From contig MWYZ01000047.1 in the NCBI GenBank assembly GCA_002050365.1, positions 1-53,834 on the forward strand: a DNA stretch of 53,834 nucleotides. The letters run 5' to 3'. How positions within the stretch are numbered: position 1 is the first letter of the stretch; the number at the start of each line of letters is the position of its first letter. The notes beneath the pieces are model-generated. The model was not told the origin of the DNA. It did no database searches and saw only the letters and a list, made by a program, of their open reading frames with translations. This DNA comes from Acidobacteria bacterium 28-1 (GTDB taxonomy: Bacteria; Acidobacteriota; Blastocatellia; Pyrinomonadales; Pyrinomonadaceae). This document shows positions 20,501-28,417 of the stretch, piece after piece. The position numbers and the translations under genes are program-made.

Positions 20501-21992
20501 CGACGCGCGACAAATCAAAACGTCGGGCATCGAAGAACATTCCTTCAAGAAGACGATAAGCGGTCGGCACTGTCGGCGGGTCACCCGGGCGCATTTTACG
20601 ATAAATTTCCAGCAGCGCGTCAACCGGTTTGGTAATTGCGTCTTTCTTTAAAGTTTGCAAAATGATGTTTCCGACGACATCGTTTTCAGGAAAGAAAACC
20701 GAAAAATTTCCCAAGCCTTCTTCAACAATTTGCTGCAACTTGGCGGCGGTCAATTCGCTGTTGGCTTCGAGAATGACTTCGCCCGTTTCCGTATTGACCA
20801 CATCATCGAGCGCCATCGCGTTTTCAAAATCGGCGGCGGAAACTTCGACTTTCTCAACGCCGAGCTTTCTCAATTCTTTTAAGGCGGAAGCCGTAATTTT
20901 TTTGCCGCTGCTGACGATAACTTCCTTTTTGTCCTTAATGTCTTCCTCCGCCCGCATTCCTTTCAAATTGGTTTCGCCGTCTTCTTTGATTTTGACGAAA
21001 AGTTTGCCTTTTTCGACGGTTATTTCATCCGTTACATAAAAGCGGCGCAGGATTTCGGCGTTGCTGAATTCGGCGTTTTTAACCACTTCTTCCAAGATAT
21101 TGTCGGAAACGGTTTTCATATCAATTTGCGGATTGAGCCATAAACCGAGAGCGCGGAGAAATATTGTTGCTAAAATTTTGCGTTTGCCTAAACGGGCGTG
21201 CAAAATTCCTTTCTGGTCATACTCAAATTCAACCCACGAACCGCGATACGGAATGATTTTGGCAAGATATGTGTCGCGATCGCCTTTGTAAAATACGCCC
21301 GGACTTCTGTGCAACTGCGAAACGATAACGCGTTCCGTGCCATTGATGATAAAAGTTCCGTTGTCGGTCATAAGCGGAATTTCGCCAAAGAAAACGTCTT
21401 CTTCCTTGATGTCGCGGATAGTCGAAACATTCGTTTCCGGGTCTTTATCGTAAACGGTCAAGCGAATTCTCACTTTTAGAGGAACACTGTAAGAAGTTCC
21501 ACGTTCCTGACATTCCTGCTGGTCGTGCTTGTGTTTCAAACCGACCGGCTCGCCGCAGTTTGTGCAAAGTTTTGGACGCACAACGTTAAAAGTTCCGCAA
21601 TTGTTACAGAGAACTTCTGCCGGATTGAACGGATCAACCTTGATTTTCGCGCTGCAATTCTTACAATTGGCGCGGAGATGTTCCAATCCTTCCAGATTTC
21701 CGCATTTGCACTGCCAGTTGCCGATTTGATACTCGACAAATTCGAGCATCGCAGTTTCGCGGAAATCAGACACCGGAAAAATGGATTGAAAAACCGTCTG
21801 CAGCCCGACCATATCGCGTTCTTCGGGAATTAAATCCATCTGTAGAAAACGATTATATGATTCGCGCTGCACTTCAATTAAATTCGGAATGCGGGCGGAC
21901 GTATAAATTTTAGAAAAATCGACGCGCTCAGGCGCACGACTCGTGCGGCGACCAAGCCCGTTGGTGTTAGTTTGTAGCGGATTGACAATCAT
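17541..21992 (-). CDS. rpoB: DNA-directed RNA polymerase subunit beta with cysteine-rich insertion
   Basis: A 1483-residue beta subunit. The rifampicin region is recognisable ([40 protein letters not shown]), as are the active-site segments [20 protein letters not shown] and [11 protein letters not shown], and the C-terminal [20 protein letters not shown]. Residues 92-159 are unusual. Between LEFVEYQIG and [15 protein letters not shown], which are adjacent in E. coli-type subunits apart from a few residues, there is an extra module with C95, C97, C110, C113, C129, C132, C143 and C146, arranged as paired knuckles. A second lineage-type insertion appears around residues 310-420. The gene follows rplL after a long structured spacer, and no strong Shine-Dalgarno sequence is seen before its ATG. 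Confidence 0.99.
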   Translation of the reverse strand: MIVNPLQTNTNGLGRRTSRAPERVDFSKIYTSARIPNLIEVQRESYNRFLQMDLIPEERDMVGLQTVFQSIFPVSDFRETAMLEFVEYQIGNWQCKCGNLEGLEHLRANCKNCSAKIKVDPFNPAEVLCNNCGTFNVVRPKLCTNCGEPVGLKHKHDQQECQERGTSYSVPLKVRIRLTVYDKDPETNVSTIRDIKEEDVFFGEIPLMTDNGTFIINGTERVIVSQLHRSPGVFYKGDRDTYLAKIIPYRGSWVEFEYDQKGILHARLGKRKILATIFLRALGLWLNPQIDMKTVSDNILEEVVKNAEFSNAEILRRFYVTDEITVEKGKLFVKIKEDGETNLKGMRAEEDIKDKKEVIVSSGKKITASALKELRKLGVEKVEVSAADFENAMALDDVVNTETGEVILEANSELTAAKLQQIVEEGLGNFSVFFPENDVVGNIILQTLKKDAITKPVDALLEIYRKMRPGDPPTVPTAYRLLEGMFFDARRFDLSRVGRLKFNIKMGRPEREDLNNSLLKAPDFYEVVNYLLRMKKDSEHYGQDDIDHLGNRRVRAVGELLENQFRIGLERMERAIKEKMSIQQDMFTTMPRDLVNAKPVTAAVREFFGSSQLSQFMDQTNPLSEITHKRRLSALGPGGLSRERAGFEVRDVHPTHYGRICPIETPEGPNIGLISSLSCFARINEFGFIESPYRKVENGRVIEYAKIINGGDTNLKPRIHIPLEEIEAANKKLKKGQREAEFEPFPFYLTAWEEDKYIIGQANIELDEKGNFVNERNAARNKGEFITADRDEIEYMDVSPKQLVSVAASLVPFLENDDANRALMGANMQRQSVPLLRAESPYVGTGMEAVAARDSGAVVIAKRDGVVDYVDSERIIVKADHQVDGTISREVTADIYSLVKFTRSNQNTCINQRAIVQVGESVKKGQVIADGPCTDRGELALGRNVLVAFMSWRGYNFEDAILVSERLVKEDYYTSIHIEELEIEARDTKLGPEEVTRDIPNIGENMLRDLDESGIIRIGAQVKPGSILVGKVTPKGETQLTAEEKLLRAIFGEKAGDVKDASLTCPPGIDGTVVDVQVFTRKGQEKDERSLDIESLEEDDLRRDLEDEIRILSEQRDERIYELFDGRKLTKDLTDGKDVIIKKGETLTREVLSGVDAKFLRKAEVTAGTIDIAGEIKEYEQRTTRQINILSDIYEEKITKLKQGDELPPGVIKMVKVFVAMKRKLSVGDKMAGRHGNKGVIARILPEEDMPYLPDGTPVDIVLNPLGVPSRMNVGQILETHLGWAARVLGLHFATPVFDGASEKEIKEYIGKANERFDELGIPPSVGISGKTRLYDGLTGEQFEQKVTVGYIYMLKLSHLVDDKIHARSIGPYSLITQQPLGGKAQFGGQRFGEMEVWALEAYGAAHILQELLTCKSDDVAGRSKIYETIVKGESNFEPGIPESFNVLVRELQSLCLDVELITEDEIDPEAVLAGVGEVVGAD

Positions 21993-22393
21993 AATTTTTA
22001 TGAAATTCAGGTCTTGAAAAAAACTGTTGATTTAAATATCTTTTGTTGCTAAGATGCCTTAGCTAAACGTTCAAAAGATAACCTTCCAAACAAAGACGGC
22101 AAATGCGGTCGAGGGTAAAGTTTGCCCTGACCGCTTATTTGCTAGCAGTTTTGCTATTAATATAAATTTTTCGAGAGTGTCGGAAATGGACACCAATTCT
22201 CCCAAGCCGGATGCGAGAATAGTTCTCGTTTAAACCGAGAAACTCCAAAATCGAAGTTTCAATTAATTGTAACGGCAAGCGTCGAATTTTTTAGAATTTC
22301 GACGCTTGTCTTTTATCTTAGCAACTATATTGCTTGACTTCAAATTGTTCGCTTATATAGATGCCGATTCGGAAACTTTAGGTTGTCAAAAAA
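21993..22393 (-). promoter_or_regulatory. Structured leader and possible promoter between rplL and rpoB
   Basis: This 401-bp spacer has no gene but is full of hairpins on the transcribed strand. CAAGCGTCGAA pairs with TTCGACGCTTG (22276-22308). Closer to rpoB there are stems GAAACT/AGTTTC, CGAGAA/TTCTCG, GTGTC/GACAC, GCGGTC/GACCGC with inner GGG/CCC, and TAGCA/TGCTA. The last is a nested hairpin at 22037-22080: an outer TATCTTTTG/CAAAAGATA and an inner GCTAAG/CTTAGC around GCAT. A promoter-like pair (TTGAAG, 17 bp, TAAGAT) lies just upstream of the first hairpin. The spacer could be an attenuator, an RNA-processing region or an autoregulatory leader setting the RNA polymerase to ribosomal protein ratio. 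No known riboswitch class is recognised. Confidence 0.55.
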
Positions 22394-22783
22394 TTATTTA
22401 ATTTCGACGGTTGCGCCCGCATCGGTTAATTTAACTCTGATTTCTTCGGCTTCGTCTTTTGAAATGCCTTCTTTAATTGCCTTTGGCGCGCTGTCAACCA
22501 TTTCCTTAGCTTCTTTTAAGCCGAGACCGGCGACGACTTCACGAACGATTTTGATGACGTTGATTTTTTGCTGACCGGCAGCGGTCAAGACGACATCAAA
22601 CGTATCTTTTTCCACCTCAGCAGGCGCGGCACCGTCACCCGCACTGGCTGCCATTGCCATCGGCGCGGCTGCAGCAGCGGCTGAAACGCCGAAAACTTCT
22701 TCCAATTCTTTGACTAATTCCGACGCTTCAAGGAGCGTCATTGCTTTTAAATATTCGATTACTTCTTCTTTTGAAACTGCCAT
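22394..22783 (-). CDS. rplL: 50S ribosomal protein L7/L12
   Basis: A 129-residue stalk protein. The N-terminal dimerisation domain binds L10. It is followed by an Ala/Met-rich hinge ([14 protein letters not shown]) and the C-terminal factor-binding domain EKDTFDVVL...[11 protein letters not shown], then [15 protein letters not shown]. Length and domain order are normal. GGAG lies 12 nt before the ATG, a rather wide spacing. Confidence 0.98.
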   Translation of the reverse strand: MAVSKEEVIEYLKAMTLLEASELVKELEEVFGVSAAAAAAPMAMAASAGDGAAPAEVEKDTFDVVLTAAGQQKINVIKIVREVVAGLGLKEAKEMVDSAPKAIKEGISKDEAEEIRVKLTDAGATVEIK

Positions 22784-23007
22784 GATAATTTATGTCTCCT
22801 TACTTTAGGGTTCTTGTATTTTATTTTTATTAAATCGTAAATTAATAAAATCGTATTTAACGATTTCGCTTGTGTCAGCCGCGAGAACCCACGGAACGCA
22901 CGTTCGTTTGGTTGCACCACAAACTAACATCTGCGTCCGAGCCAAGGAGCGACCTGACTTATCGCTCTGCTCGTTTTACCTTGAGTGAATCGGCTAGAAA
23001 ACTTTTT
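22784..23007 (-). promoter_or_regulatory. rplJ-rplL spacer with hairpins
   Basis: A 224-bp gap without a gene. On the transcribed strand the hairpins GAACG-TG-CGTTC and AAATCGT-TAAAT-ACGATTT can form, the latter followed by a U-rich stretch. This resembles an attenuator or processing site that lets rplL be made in excess of rplJ, as stalk stoichiometry requires. That role is inferred; no mapped ends are available. Confidence 0.4.
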
Positions 23008-23754
23008 CTATTCTGACTTTTCTTCCTCTGACCCTGCTTCCGGTGCCGCTTCTTGCGAAGTTTCTTGTTCGGCACTTTGTTCAGTTTCCTGCGCTCCAGC
23101 GTCTGATTTTACTTCCGTTTCAGATTTTTGTTCGAAGGTTTGTTCGGTTTCCTCTTGTTTAGGTTCTTCCGTTTTTACCTCTTCAACCGCTGGCTGTTCA
23201 GCTTTCGATTCGATTTTCGGCTCTGCCGGAGCATCAGTTTTTCCTTCGCCAATTTGTTTGATGACCACCGCCAAATTACGCGGCACGGCATTGATAACCG
23301 TGACGATGCGTTGCGCTTGAGCATTTAAGACAAACATCAACTTGGCGATAAGTTCTTCTTTCGACGGCAAACTTGCAATCGCTTCGACTTGTTTTAAGTT
23401 GACAACTCTGCCTTCGACAATGCCCGCCTTAAACGTATAAATATCGGCATTGTCTTTGACGAATTTAGAAACCGCTTTTGACAAAACGACAGCATCGTTT
23501 TCCGTCCAAGCGATTCCCGTTACACCCTTCAAATGCTCGCTCGCGCCTTCATACGGCGTTCCTTTAACGGCGATTCGCGCCAAAGTATTTTTGACGACTT
23601 GATATTCGGCTCCAACATCCCGCAGCTGATTACGAAATTCTTGGTCTTTGCCCACGGTTAATTTAGTAAAACTGACAATCATCGCCGATTTTGAATTATT
23701 CAGATGCTCCGTGAGAGCGTTCAAATCTTCTTGTTTTCTTTCTCTGGTTTTCAT
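23008..23754 (-). CDS. rplJ: 50S ribosomal protein L10 with long acidic C-terminal tail
   Basis: L10 anchors L7/L12 dimers to the ribosome. Residues 1-170 are a normal L10 (MKTRERKQEDLNALTEHLNN, MIVSFTKLTVGKDQEFRNQL, VVKNTLARIA, then the L12-binding helix region KEELIAKLMFVLNAQAQR). Residues 171-248 form an extra tail of about 78 residues, rich in Glu, Gln, Ala and Ser with repeated EE/TEE/QE, predicted to be disordered. Typical L10 ends near residue 170. The gene sits in the canonical rplK-rplA-rplJ-rplL order, 25 nt after rplA. Confidence 0.97.
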   Translation of the reverse strand: MKTRERKQEDLNALTEHLNNSKSAMIVSFTKLTVGKDQEFRNQLRDVGAEYQVVKNTLARIAVKGTPYEGASEHLKGVTGIAWTENDAVVLSKAVSKFVKDNADIYTFKAGIVEGRVVNLKQVEAIASLPSKEELIAKLMFVLNAQAQRIVTVINAVPRNLAVVIKQIGEGKTDAPAEPKIESKAEQPAVEEVKTEEPKQEETEQTFEQKSETEVKSDAGAQETEQSAEQETSQEAAPEAGSEEEKSE

Positions 23755-23779
23755 TTTCTCTTTTCGCTCCTCACTCGGT

Positions 23780-24475
23780 TTAGACGTATGCCAATTCGTC
23801 GAGCAAAACGCCCGGACTCATTGTTGCCGCTAAATTAATCTTTTTCAAATAACGACCTTTCGCCGTCGTCGGTTTGGCTTTTATCACCGCATTGATTAAA
23901 ACTCTAGTATTTTCTAAAAGATTTGCTTCATTAAAGGAAACTTTTCCAACGGGACTGTGAATCACGCCCGTTTTGTCAACTCGGTATTCGACTTTGCCGG
24001 CTTTGGTTTCTTGGATAGCATTTTTTACATCCATCGTTACCGTGCCGGTTTTCGGATTCGGCATCAAACCACGCGGACCTAAAATTTTGCCGAGCGTCCC
24101 GACCGAGCGCATCATATCGGGCGTAGCAATCACCGCGTCGAAATCAAGCCACCCGCCTTTGATTTTATCAACCAATTCGTCGCCGCCTGCAAAATCCGCG
24201 CCCGCTTCTTCGGCTTCTCTAATTTTATCGCCTTGCGTGATAACGACAATCACTTTCGCTTTTCCGCCCAAGCCGTGAGGCAAAACAATCGTTCCGCGCA
24301 CAAGCTGGTCGGCTTTGCGCGGGTCAACGCCGAGCCACATCGTTAATTCAACCGTTTCATCGAACTTGGCAAACGCAATTTCCTTTACTTTGCCAACCGC
24401 TTCTTCCAGGTTGTATTTTTTATTCGGCTCAAATTTTTCTAAAGCCGCTGTATATTTTTTTCCTCTCTTAGCCAT
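23780..24475 (-). CDS. rplA: 50S ribosomal protein L1
   Basis: The 231-residue length is normal for L1, the stalk-base protein that binds 23S rRNA and, in many bacteria, represses its own rplK-rplA mRNA. Motifs include [63 protein letters not shown] and FRVDK-like [11 protein letters not shown]. It follows rplK by 109 bp; this gap holds no recognisable gene. Confidence 0.98.
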   Translation of the reverse strand: MAKRGKKYTAALEKFEPNKKYNLEEAVGKVKEIAFAKFDETVELTMWLGVDPRKADQLVRGTIVLPHGLGGKAKVIVVITQGDKIREAEEAGADFAGGDELVDKIKGGWLDFDAVIATPDMMRSVGTLGKILGPRGLMPNPKTGTVTMDVKNAIQETKAGKVEYRVDKTGVIHSPVGKVSFNEANLLENTRVLINAVIKAKPTTAKGRYLKKINLAATMSPGVLLDELAYV

Positions 24476-24584
24476 TTGTTTATTTAGGTTCTAACGAAAT
24501 GCTTTGAATTTGCGAGTTTTTACCGCTACATTTCTCCCTTTGGTATCATCGAAAAAAGTTTGTTTATTCTTTCGCCTTCAGCCT

Positions 24585-25013
24585 TTACCCTTCAACCGTC
24601 AATCCCATGCTTTTTGCCGTTCCTTCGATTGTTTTTACGGCTGATTCCAGATTAGTTGTATTCAAGTCAGGCATTTTCTTCTTCGCAATCTCTTCGATTT
24701 GCAAGCGCGAAATTGATCCGACTTTCGTTCGGTTCGCCGTGCCTGAACCTTTCGCAATGCCAGATGCTTTACGAAGTAAGTCGGCGGCAGGCGGAGTTTT
24801 TGTTTCAAAGGTAAAAGAACGGTCAGCGTAAACCGTAATCACCACGGGAACTTTCATATCCGGGTCGTCGTTTTGCGTCTTCGCGTTGAACGCCTTGCAA
24901 AACTCCATAATGTTTACGCCGTGTTGCCCGAGTGCCGGACCAATCGGCGGTGCCGGGTTAGCTTTTCCCGCCGGAATTTGTAATTTGATGTATCCTGAAA
25001 TCTTTTTAGCCAT
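24585..25013 (-). CDS. rplK: 50S ribosomal protein L11
   Basis: A 142-residue L11, which forms the GTPase-associated centre with 23S rRNA. The N-terminal domain reads [20 protein letters not shown], then [20 protein letters not shown]. The C-terminal RNA-binding domain includes [18 protein letters not shown] and [13 protein letters not shown]. Length is as expected. The spacer to nusG contains a 24-bp inverted repeat. Confidence 0.98.
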   Translation of the reverse strand: MAKKISGYIKLQIPAGKANPAPPIGPALGQHGVNIMEFCKAFNAKTQNDDPDMKVPVVITVYADRSFTFETKTPPAADLLRKASGIAKGSGTANRTKVGSISRLQIEEIAKKKMPDLNTTNLESAVKTIEGTAKSMGLTVEG

Positions 25014-25031
25014 AATTTTGATGGTGAGTGA

Positions 25032-25094
25032 TAAGTGCTAAACGGTAAATGGTAAGTTTTTGTCTTTCATTTACCATTTACCGTTTAGCACTTA
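25032..25094. repeat. Perfect 24-bp inverted repeat between nusG and rplK
   Basis: TAAGTGCTAAACGGTAAATGGTAA (25032-25055, key word GGTAAATGGTAA) is exactly complementary to 25071-25094, with a 15-nt loop; weaker pairing may extend a few bases outward. It begins 8 nt from the nusG stop codon and ends 18 nt before the rplK start. The sequence family differs from the other spacer elements, but the placement is the same. Confidence 0.9.
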
Positions 25095-25102
25095 CCACTA
25101 TT

Positions 25103-25663
25103 TTACTCTTCCTCTGCAAATGTAACTTTTTCCACGTCCAAAAAGCTGAGTTCGACCGGCGTAGCGCGTCCGAAAATTGTAACGGTAACCTTTATAGTAG
25201 TTTTCTCCTCGTTCACTTCCTCAACCTTGCCCGTAAAACTCGCAAATGGACCGGACTTAATGCGAACGACTTCTTCAATCGCGTATGAGAACTTTGGTTT
25301 CGGTTTTTCCGTCGCCACTTCTATGTTGTGGACAATCTGGTTAACTTCCGACTGTGTTAAAGGTGTCGGATTTTTTCCGCCGAGAAAACCCGTAACTTTC
25401 GGCGTAGATTTAATCGCGTGAAAAACATTATCGGGAATACGACCTCGTTCGGTGCATTCGACTTCGACAAGCACGTAGCCCGGATAAAACATCCGCGATG
25501 ATTCGATGCGTTTGTTGCCGCGCATTTCGACAACGGTTTCCTTCGGCAGTAAAACTTCCGTGATTTGCTCGCCTAACTCCATATCTCGAATACGGGCGTT
25601 AAGGCTTTCCAAAACTTTGTTTTCATGCCCTGAATAGGTGTGGATAAAATACCACTGTCTCAT
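25103..25663 (-). CDS. nusG: Transcription termination/antitermination factor NusG
   Basis: A 186-residue NusG. The NGN domain starts [16 protein letters not shown] and contains [13 protein letters not shown] and [10 protein letters not shown]. The C-terminal KOW domain includes [19 protein letters not shown]. It binds RNA polymerase and couples it to Rho or the ribosome. Placed directly after secE (9 nt), the usual arrangement. Confidence 0.98.
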   Translation of the reverse strand: MRQWYFIHTYSGHENKVLESLNARIRDMELGEQITEVLLPKETVVEMRGNKRIESSRMFYPGYVLVEVECTERGRIPDNVFHAIKSTPKVTGFLGGKNPTPLTQSEVNQIVHNIEVATEKPKPKFSYAIEEVVRIKSGPFASFTGKVEEVNEEKTTIKVTVTIFGRATPVELSFLDVEKVTFAEEE

Positions 25664-25672
25664 TTGTAATCC

Positions 25673-25924
25673 TTATATACCGACAATTTTATTTATCAAC
25701 CAAGTTAAGCCTTCTATGATATAAACCCACGCCTGGTCAATCAAAAAAAGATAAACGGCAAAGAATATAACGTTCAAAATCACGATAATAGTCGTGTTTT
25801 TGACATCATCCGAAGATGGAAACGTAGTTTTATCAAGTTCCTCGCGCGTATGAGCAATGAATTCTCCGATGCCTTCTTTTCCGTTTTTACCCTTATTGTC
25901 TAAGGTGTCAACTGCTTCTGACAC
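25673..25924 (-). CDS. secE: Preprotein translocase subunit SecE
   Basis: An 83-residue single-TM SecE. The amphipathic helix EFIAHTREELDKTTFPSSDD and the following TM segment (about residues 47-65, IIVILNVIFFAVYLFLI) are the minimal conserved SecE core. It forms SecYEG with SecY and SecG in the inner membrane. It lies between tRNA-Trp and nusG. Confidence 0.95.
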   Translation of the reverse strand: MSEAVDTLDNKGKNGKEGIGEFIAHTREELDKTTFPSSDDVKNTTIIVILNVIFFAVYLFLIDQAWVYIIEGLTWLINKIVGI

Positions 25925-25949
25925 TTGTTTTTCTCCTATAAAATCTTGA

Positions 25950-26025
25950 TGGCAGGGGTACCAGGACTCGAACCCGGACCTACGGTTTTGGAGACCGACA
26001 TGCTAACCATTGACACCATACCCCT
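25950..26025 (-). tRNA. tRNA-Trp (CCA)
   Basis: The 76-nt cloverleaf has acceptor AGGGGTA/TACCCCT, discriminator G and an encoded CCA. The anticodon loop CTCCAAA gives CCA and the T loop contains GGTTCGAGTCC. It sits between rpmG and secE, its standard location. Confidence 0.97.
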
Positions 26026-26031
26026 AAGACT

Positions 26032-26105
26032 ATTTTCGATTTTAGATGTTAGGTTTGCGATTAAATTTCTTCTTAATCGCAAACCATCAACCCAAAATCG
26101 AAAAT
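26032..26105. repeat. Imperfect 32-bp inverted repeat between rpmG and tRNA-Trp
   Basis: The arms 26032-26063 and 26074-26105 pair at both ends (ATTTTCGATTTT and GGTTTGCGATTA) with mismatches in the middle and a 10-nt loop. The element lies 6 nt after the rpmG stop codon and 6 nt before the tRNA-Trp 5' end, filling the spacer. Confidence 0.8.
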
Positions 26106-26111
26106 TTAAAA

Positions 26112-26264
26112 CTATTTATTTTCTTTGTGCAATTGATGGCAACGGCAACGACGGCAAAACTTTTTCAACTCCAACCTTCCGGGCGTGTTCTTTTTGTTTT
26201 TCGTCGTAACGTAATTGCGCTCTTTACACTCGGTGCATTGCAAAATTATGTTATCTCTCGGCAT
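26112..26264 (-). CDS. rpmG: 50S ribosomal protein L33
   Basis: A 50-residue gene read from ATG 26262-26264 to TAG 26112-26114. It starts [18 protein letters not shown] and ends [20 protein letters not shown] then NK. Two CxxC pairs (C10/C13 and C37/C40) form the zinc-binding type of L33. The rpmG position between tuf and tRNA-Trp/secE is common in bacteria. Confidence 0.95.
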   Translation of the reverse strand: MPRDNIILQCTECKERNYVTTKNKKNTPGRLELKKFCRRCRCHQLHKENK

Positions 26265-26350
26265 AAACTTCTTACCTCTTTCCTTATATCAACTGTAAAC
26301 TTCATCTCGCTTTTCTTGATTTGCTAAAGCGTGAACTCAAAACTTTGATT

Positions 26351-27538
26351 TTACTCAACAATCTCACTAACGGTGCCTGCGCCGACGGTTCGCCCGCCTT
26401 CTCGAATGGCAAACCGCAACCCTTTCTCCATCGCAATCGGCGCGATCAGCTCTATCTCCATCTGAATGTTATCTCCCGGCATCACCATCTCCACTCCATG
26501 CGGCAAGTGCGCCACGCCCGTGACGTCCGTCGTCCGAAAATAAAACTGCGGCCGGTAGCCGGTGAAAAACGGCGTGTGGCGACCGCCTTCTTCCTTTGTT
26601 AACACATATGCTTCCGCCTTGAACTTCGTGTGCGGCGTGATCGAACCCGGCTTGGCGATCACCTGCCCGCGTTCTATCTCCTTGCGCTCGACGCCTCTCA
26701 AGAGCAACCCGACGTTATCGCCTGCCATTCCCTTGTCCAGCAACTTCTTGAACATCTCGACTCCCGTCACCACCGTGTTCCGCGTGTCCTTGATGCCGAT
26801 GATCTCGACCGTCTCGTTGACGTTCACCACCCCGCGCTCGATTCTGCCGGTCGCCACCGTGCCTCGCCCCTGAATGGTGAAGATGTCTTCGACCGGCATC
26901 AAAAACGGTTTCTCAACATCGCGCGCCGGCGTCGGAATGTAATCGTCAACCGCCTGCATCAACTCTTCAATCTTGGCTTCCCACTTCTCTTCGCCGTTCA
27001 AACCGCCTGTCGCCGAACCTTGGATGACCGGAATCTCATCGCCGGGAAATTCATACGATGAGAGCAGTTCGCGGATTTCCAACTCGACCAACTCGAGCAG
27101 TTCTTCATCGTCCACCGCGTCAACCTTGTTCATAAACACGACCATCGACGGCACCCCAACCTGACGGGCGAGCAGAATGTGTTCGCGGGTTTGCGGCATC
27201 GGTCCGTCCGTGGCGGCGACCACCAGAATCGCTCCGTCCATCTGCGCGGCGCCCGTAATCATATTCTTGACGTAATCGGCGTGACCTGGACAATCGACGT
27301 GCGCGTAATGGCGATTGGCGGTTTCATATTCGACGTGCGCGGTGGCAATGGTAATGCCGCGCGCTTTTTCTTCCGGCGCATTGTCAATGGAATCAAAGGC
27401 GCGAACGATAATCTTCGGATTATGCTTTGCCAAGACTTTGGTAATGGCCGCCGTCAAGGTGGTTTTGCCGTGGTCGACGTGTCCGATGGTCCCGATGTTG
27501 ACGTGCGGTTTGCTTCTATCAAACTTCTCTTTTGACAT
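26351..27538 (-). CDS. tuf: Elongation factor Tu
   Basis: A 395-residue EF-Tu, the GTPase that delivers aminoacyl-tRNA to the ribosome. All G motifs are present: [42 protein letters not shown] and GSATGG. The C-terminal [15 protein letters not shown] and MVMPGDN motifs are intact. The gene is visibly richer in GC and in C-ending codons than its neighbours, consistent with high expression. It lies between tRNA-Thr and rpmG, with a GAGG site before the ATG. Confidence 0.99.
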   Translation of the reverse strand: MSKEKFDRSKPHVNIGTIGHVDHGKTTLTAAITKVLAKHNPKIIVRAFDSIDNAPEEKARGITIATAHVEYETANRHYAHVDCPGHADYVKNMITGAAQMDGAILVVAATDGPMPQTREHILLARQVGVPSMVVFMNKVDAVDDEELLELVELEIRELLSSYEFPGDEIPVIQGSATGGLNGEEKWEAKIEELMQAVDDYIPTPARDVEKPFLMPVEDIFTIQGRGTVATGRIERGVVNVNETVEIIGIKDTRNTVVTGVEMFKKLLDKGMAGDNVGLLLRGVERKEIERGQVIAKPGSITPHTKFKAEAYVLTKEEGGRHTPFFTGYRPQFYFRTTDVTGVAHLPHGVEMVMPGDNIQMEIELIAPIAMEKGLRFAIREGGRTVGAGTVSEIVE

Positions 27539-27578
27539 TTTTGTTTATCCTCTTTTAATAACTTTATATAATAACTTA

Positions 27579-27653
27579 TGGAGCCCAAGTCGAGATTTGA
27601 ACTCGAGACCTTTTCCTTACCAAGGAAACGCTCTACCCCTGAGCTACTCGGGC
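27579..27653 (-). tRNA. tRNA-Thr (GGT)
   Basis: The 75-nt cloverleaf has acceptor GCCCGAG/CTTGGGC (one G-U) and an encoded CCA. The anticodon stem-loop TTTCC-TTGGTAA-GGAAA gives GGT. It lies immediately upstream of tuf; the stop codon of the HNH-like gene abuts its 5' end. Confidence 0.96.
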
Positions 27654-28001
27654 TTAATCAAATAAATGCGCTAAATGCTCTTTAGCGTGACAATTGGCGC
27701 ATAAGACCTTACATTTTTCAATTTCGGCAATAAGTTTTTGCAGGCTGACTCCCAAAGCTATGGCGTTGCCTATTTCAAAACTTTTATCCGTACTTTTCTT
27801 ATGATGAAAAGTAAGCGTGGCAGGATGATTTTCGCCACAGCGTATACAACTCAAAGTCCTTTTATATTCTACCAACCACTTTCTTCGATTCCCCGCTAAC
27901 CGACGATTCTTTTCTCTTTGCTTTTCGAGCAAATGTTTTCGATTGCGCTGATAGTATTCGCGGTTATAACCTTTCAACGATTCCGAAGTTTTATAAGACA
28001 T
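27654..28001 (-). CDS. HNH endonuclease-like small protein between tRNA genes
   Basis: A 115-residue basic protein. The first 50 residues are highly charged and helical (YYQRNRKHLLEKQREKNRR). Then come C52-x2-C55, a histidine pair H66-H67 (LTFHHKKS), and C101-x2-C104-H105 (VLCANCHAKEH). This is the zinc-stabilised beta-beta-alpha HNH arrangement. Such small proteins occur as free-standing nucleases, phage-type genes and intron remnants. Here it is wedged in a tRNA-Gly/tRNA-Thr spacer, with its stop codon directly adjacent to the mature tRNA-Thr 5' end. No intron or terminal repeats are seen. Function is not established. Confidence 0.7.
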   Translation of the reverse strand: MSYKTSESLKGYNREYYQRNRKHLLEKQREKNRRLAGNRRKWLVEYKRTLSCIRCGENHPATLTFHHKKSTDKSFEIGNAIALGVSLQKLIAEIEKCKVLCANCHAKEHLAHLFD

Positions 28002-28037
28002 TTGACTTTCAAGTCGCGGCTAAATTTTCAAAAAATT

Positions 28038-28113
<76 letters not shown>

Positions 28114-28117
28114 ATAC

Positions 28118-28226
28118 CGATTTTGGATTTTAGATTTGCGATTTTGGATTGCCTTATCAAATAACCTTTCATTACTCTCAACATCTCTCTATAAATCCAA
28201 AATCGGAAATCGGAAATCCAAAATTG
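28118..28226. repeat. Imperfect 33-bp inverted repeat between tRNA-Tyr and tRNA-Gly
   Basis: The arms 28118-28150 and 28194-28226 match at 29 of 33 positions and belong to the CGATTTTGGATT word family. The element begins 3 nt from the tRNA-Tyr CCA end and stops 4 nt before tRNA-Gly. It may affect 3'-end processing of tRNA-Tyr. Confidence 0.85.
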
Positions 28227-28229
28227 AAA

Positions 28230-28317
28230 TGGTGCATGGGGTAGGATTTGAACCTACGTAGGAAATTAATCCGACGGGTTTACAGCCCGTTGCCTTTGAC
28301 CGCTCGACCACCCATGC
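28230..28317 (-). tRNA. tRNA-Tyr (GTA)
   Basis: An 88-nt class II tRNA with acceptor GCATGGG/CCCATGC, discriminator A and encoded CCA. The anticodon loop CTGTAAA gives GTA, with a long variable arm. It is the first gene of the tRNA-tuf-rpo block. Confidence 0.97.
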
Positions 28318-28337
28318 TCGTTAATTATCAAACGTCA

Positions 28338-28400
28338 TTGCTAACTTCTCGAGCCAGTTAGCAAAATTGCTATGATAGCCAAATTTTCCGCAAGTTGCAA
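28338..28400 (-). promoter_or_regulatory. Promoter and leader hairpin of the tRNA-Tyr-Gly-Thr-tuf cluster
   Basis: On the minus strand TTGCAA (28395-28400) and TATCAT (28372-28377) are spaced by 17 bp, a plausible sigma-70-type promoter. Just downstream is a perfect 9-bp inverted repeat, TTGCTAACT/AGTTAGCAA (28338-28346 and 28356-28364), before the tRNA-Tyr 5' end. The repeat could be a leader hairpin or an operator. Confidence 0.5.
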
Positions 28401-28417
28401 GTCCGAGCAAGTTGATT

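Noticed and set aside
26046..26327. Plus-strand frame overlapping the L33 gene
   Set aside because: The minus strand encodes a complete L33 with all four cysteines in its usual genomic place; the plus frame has no features.
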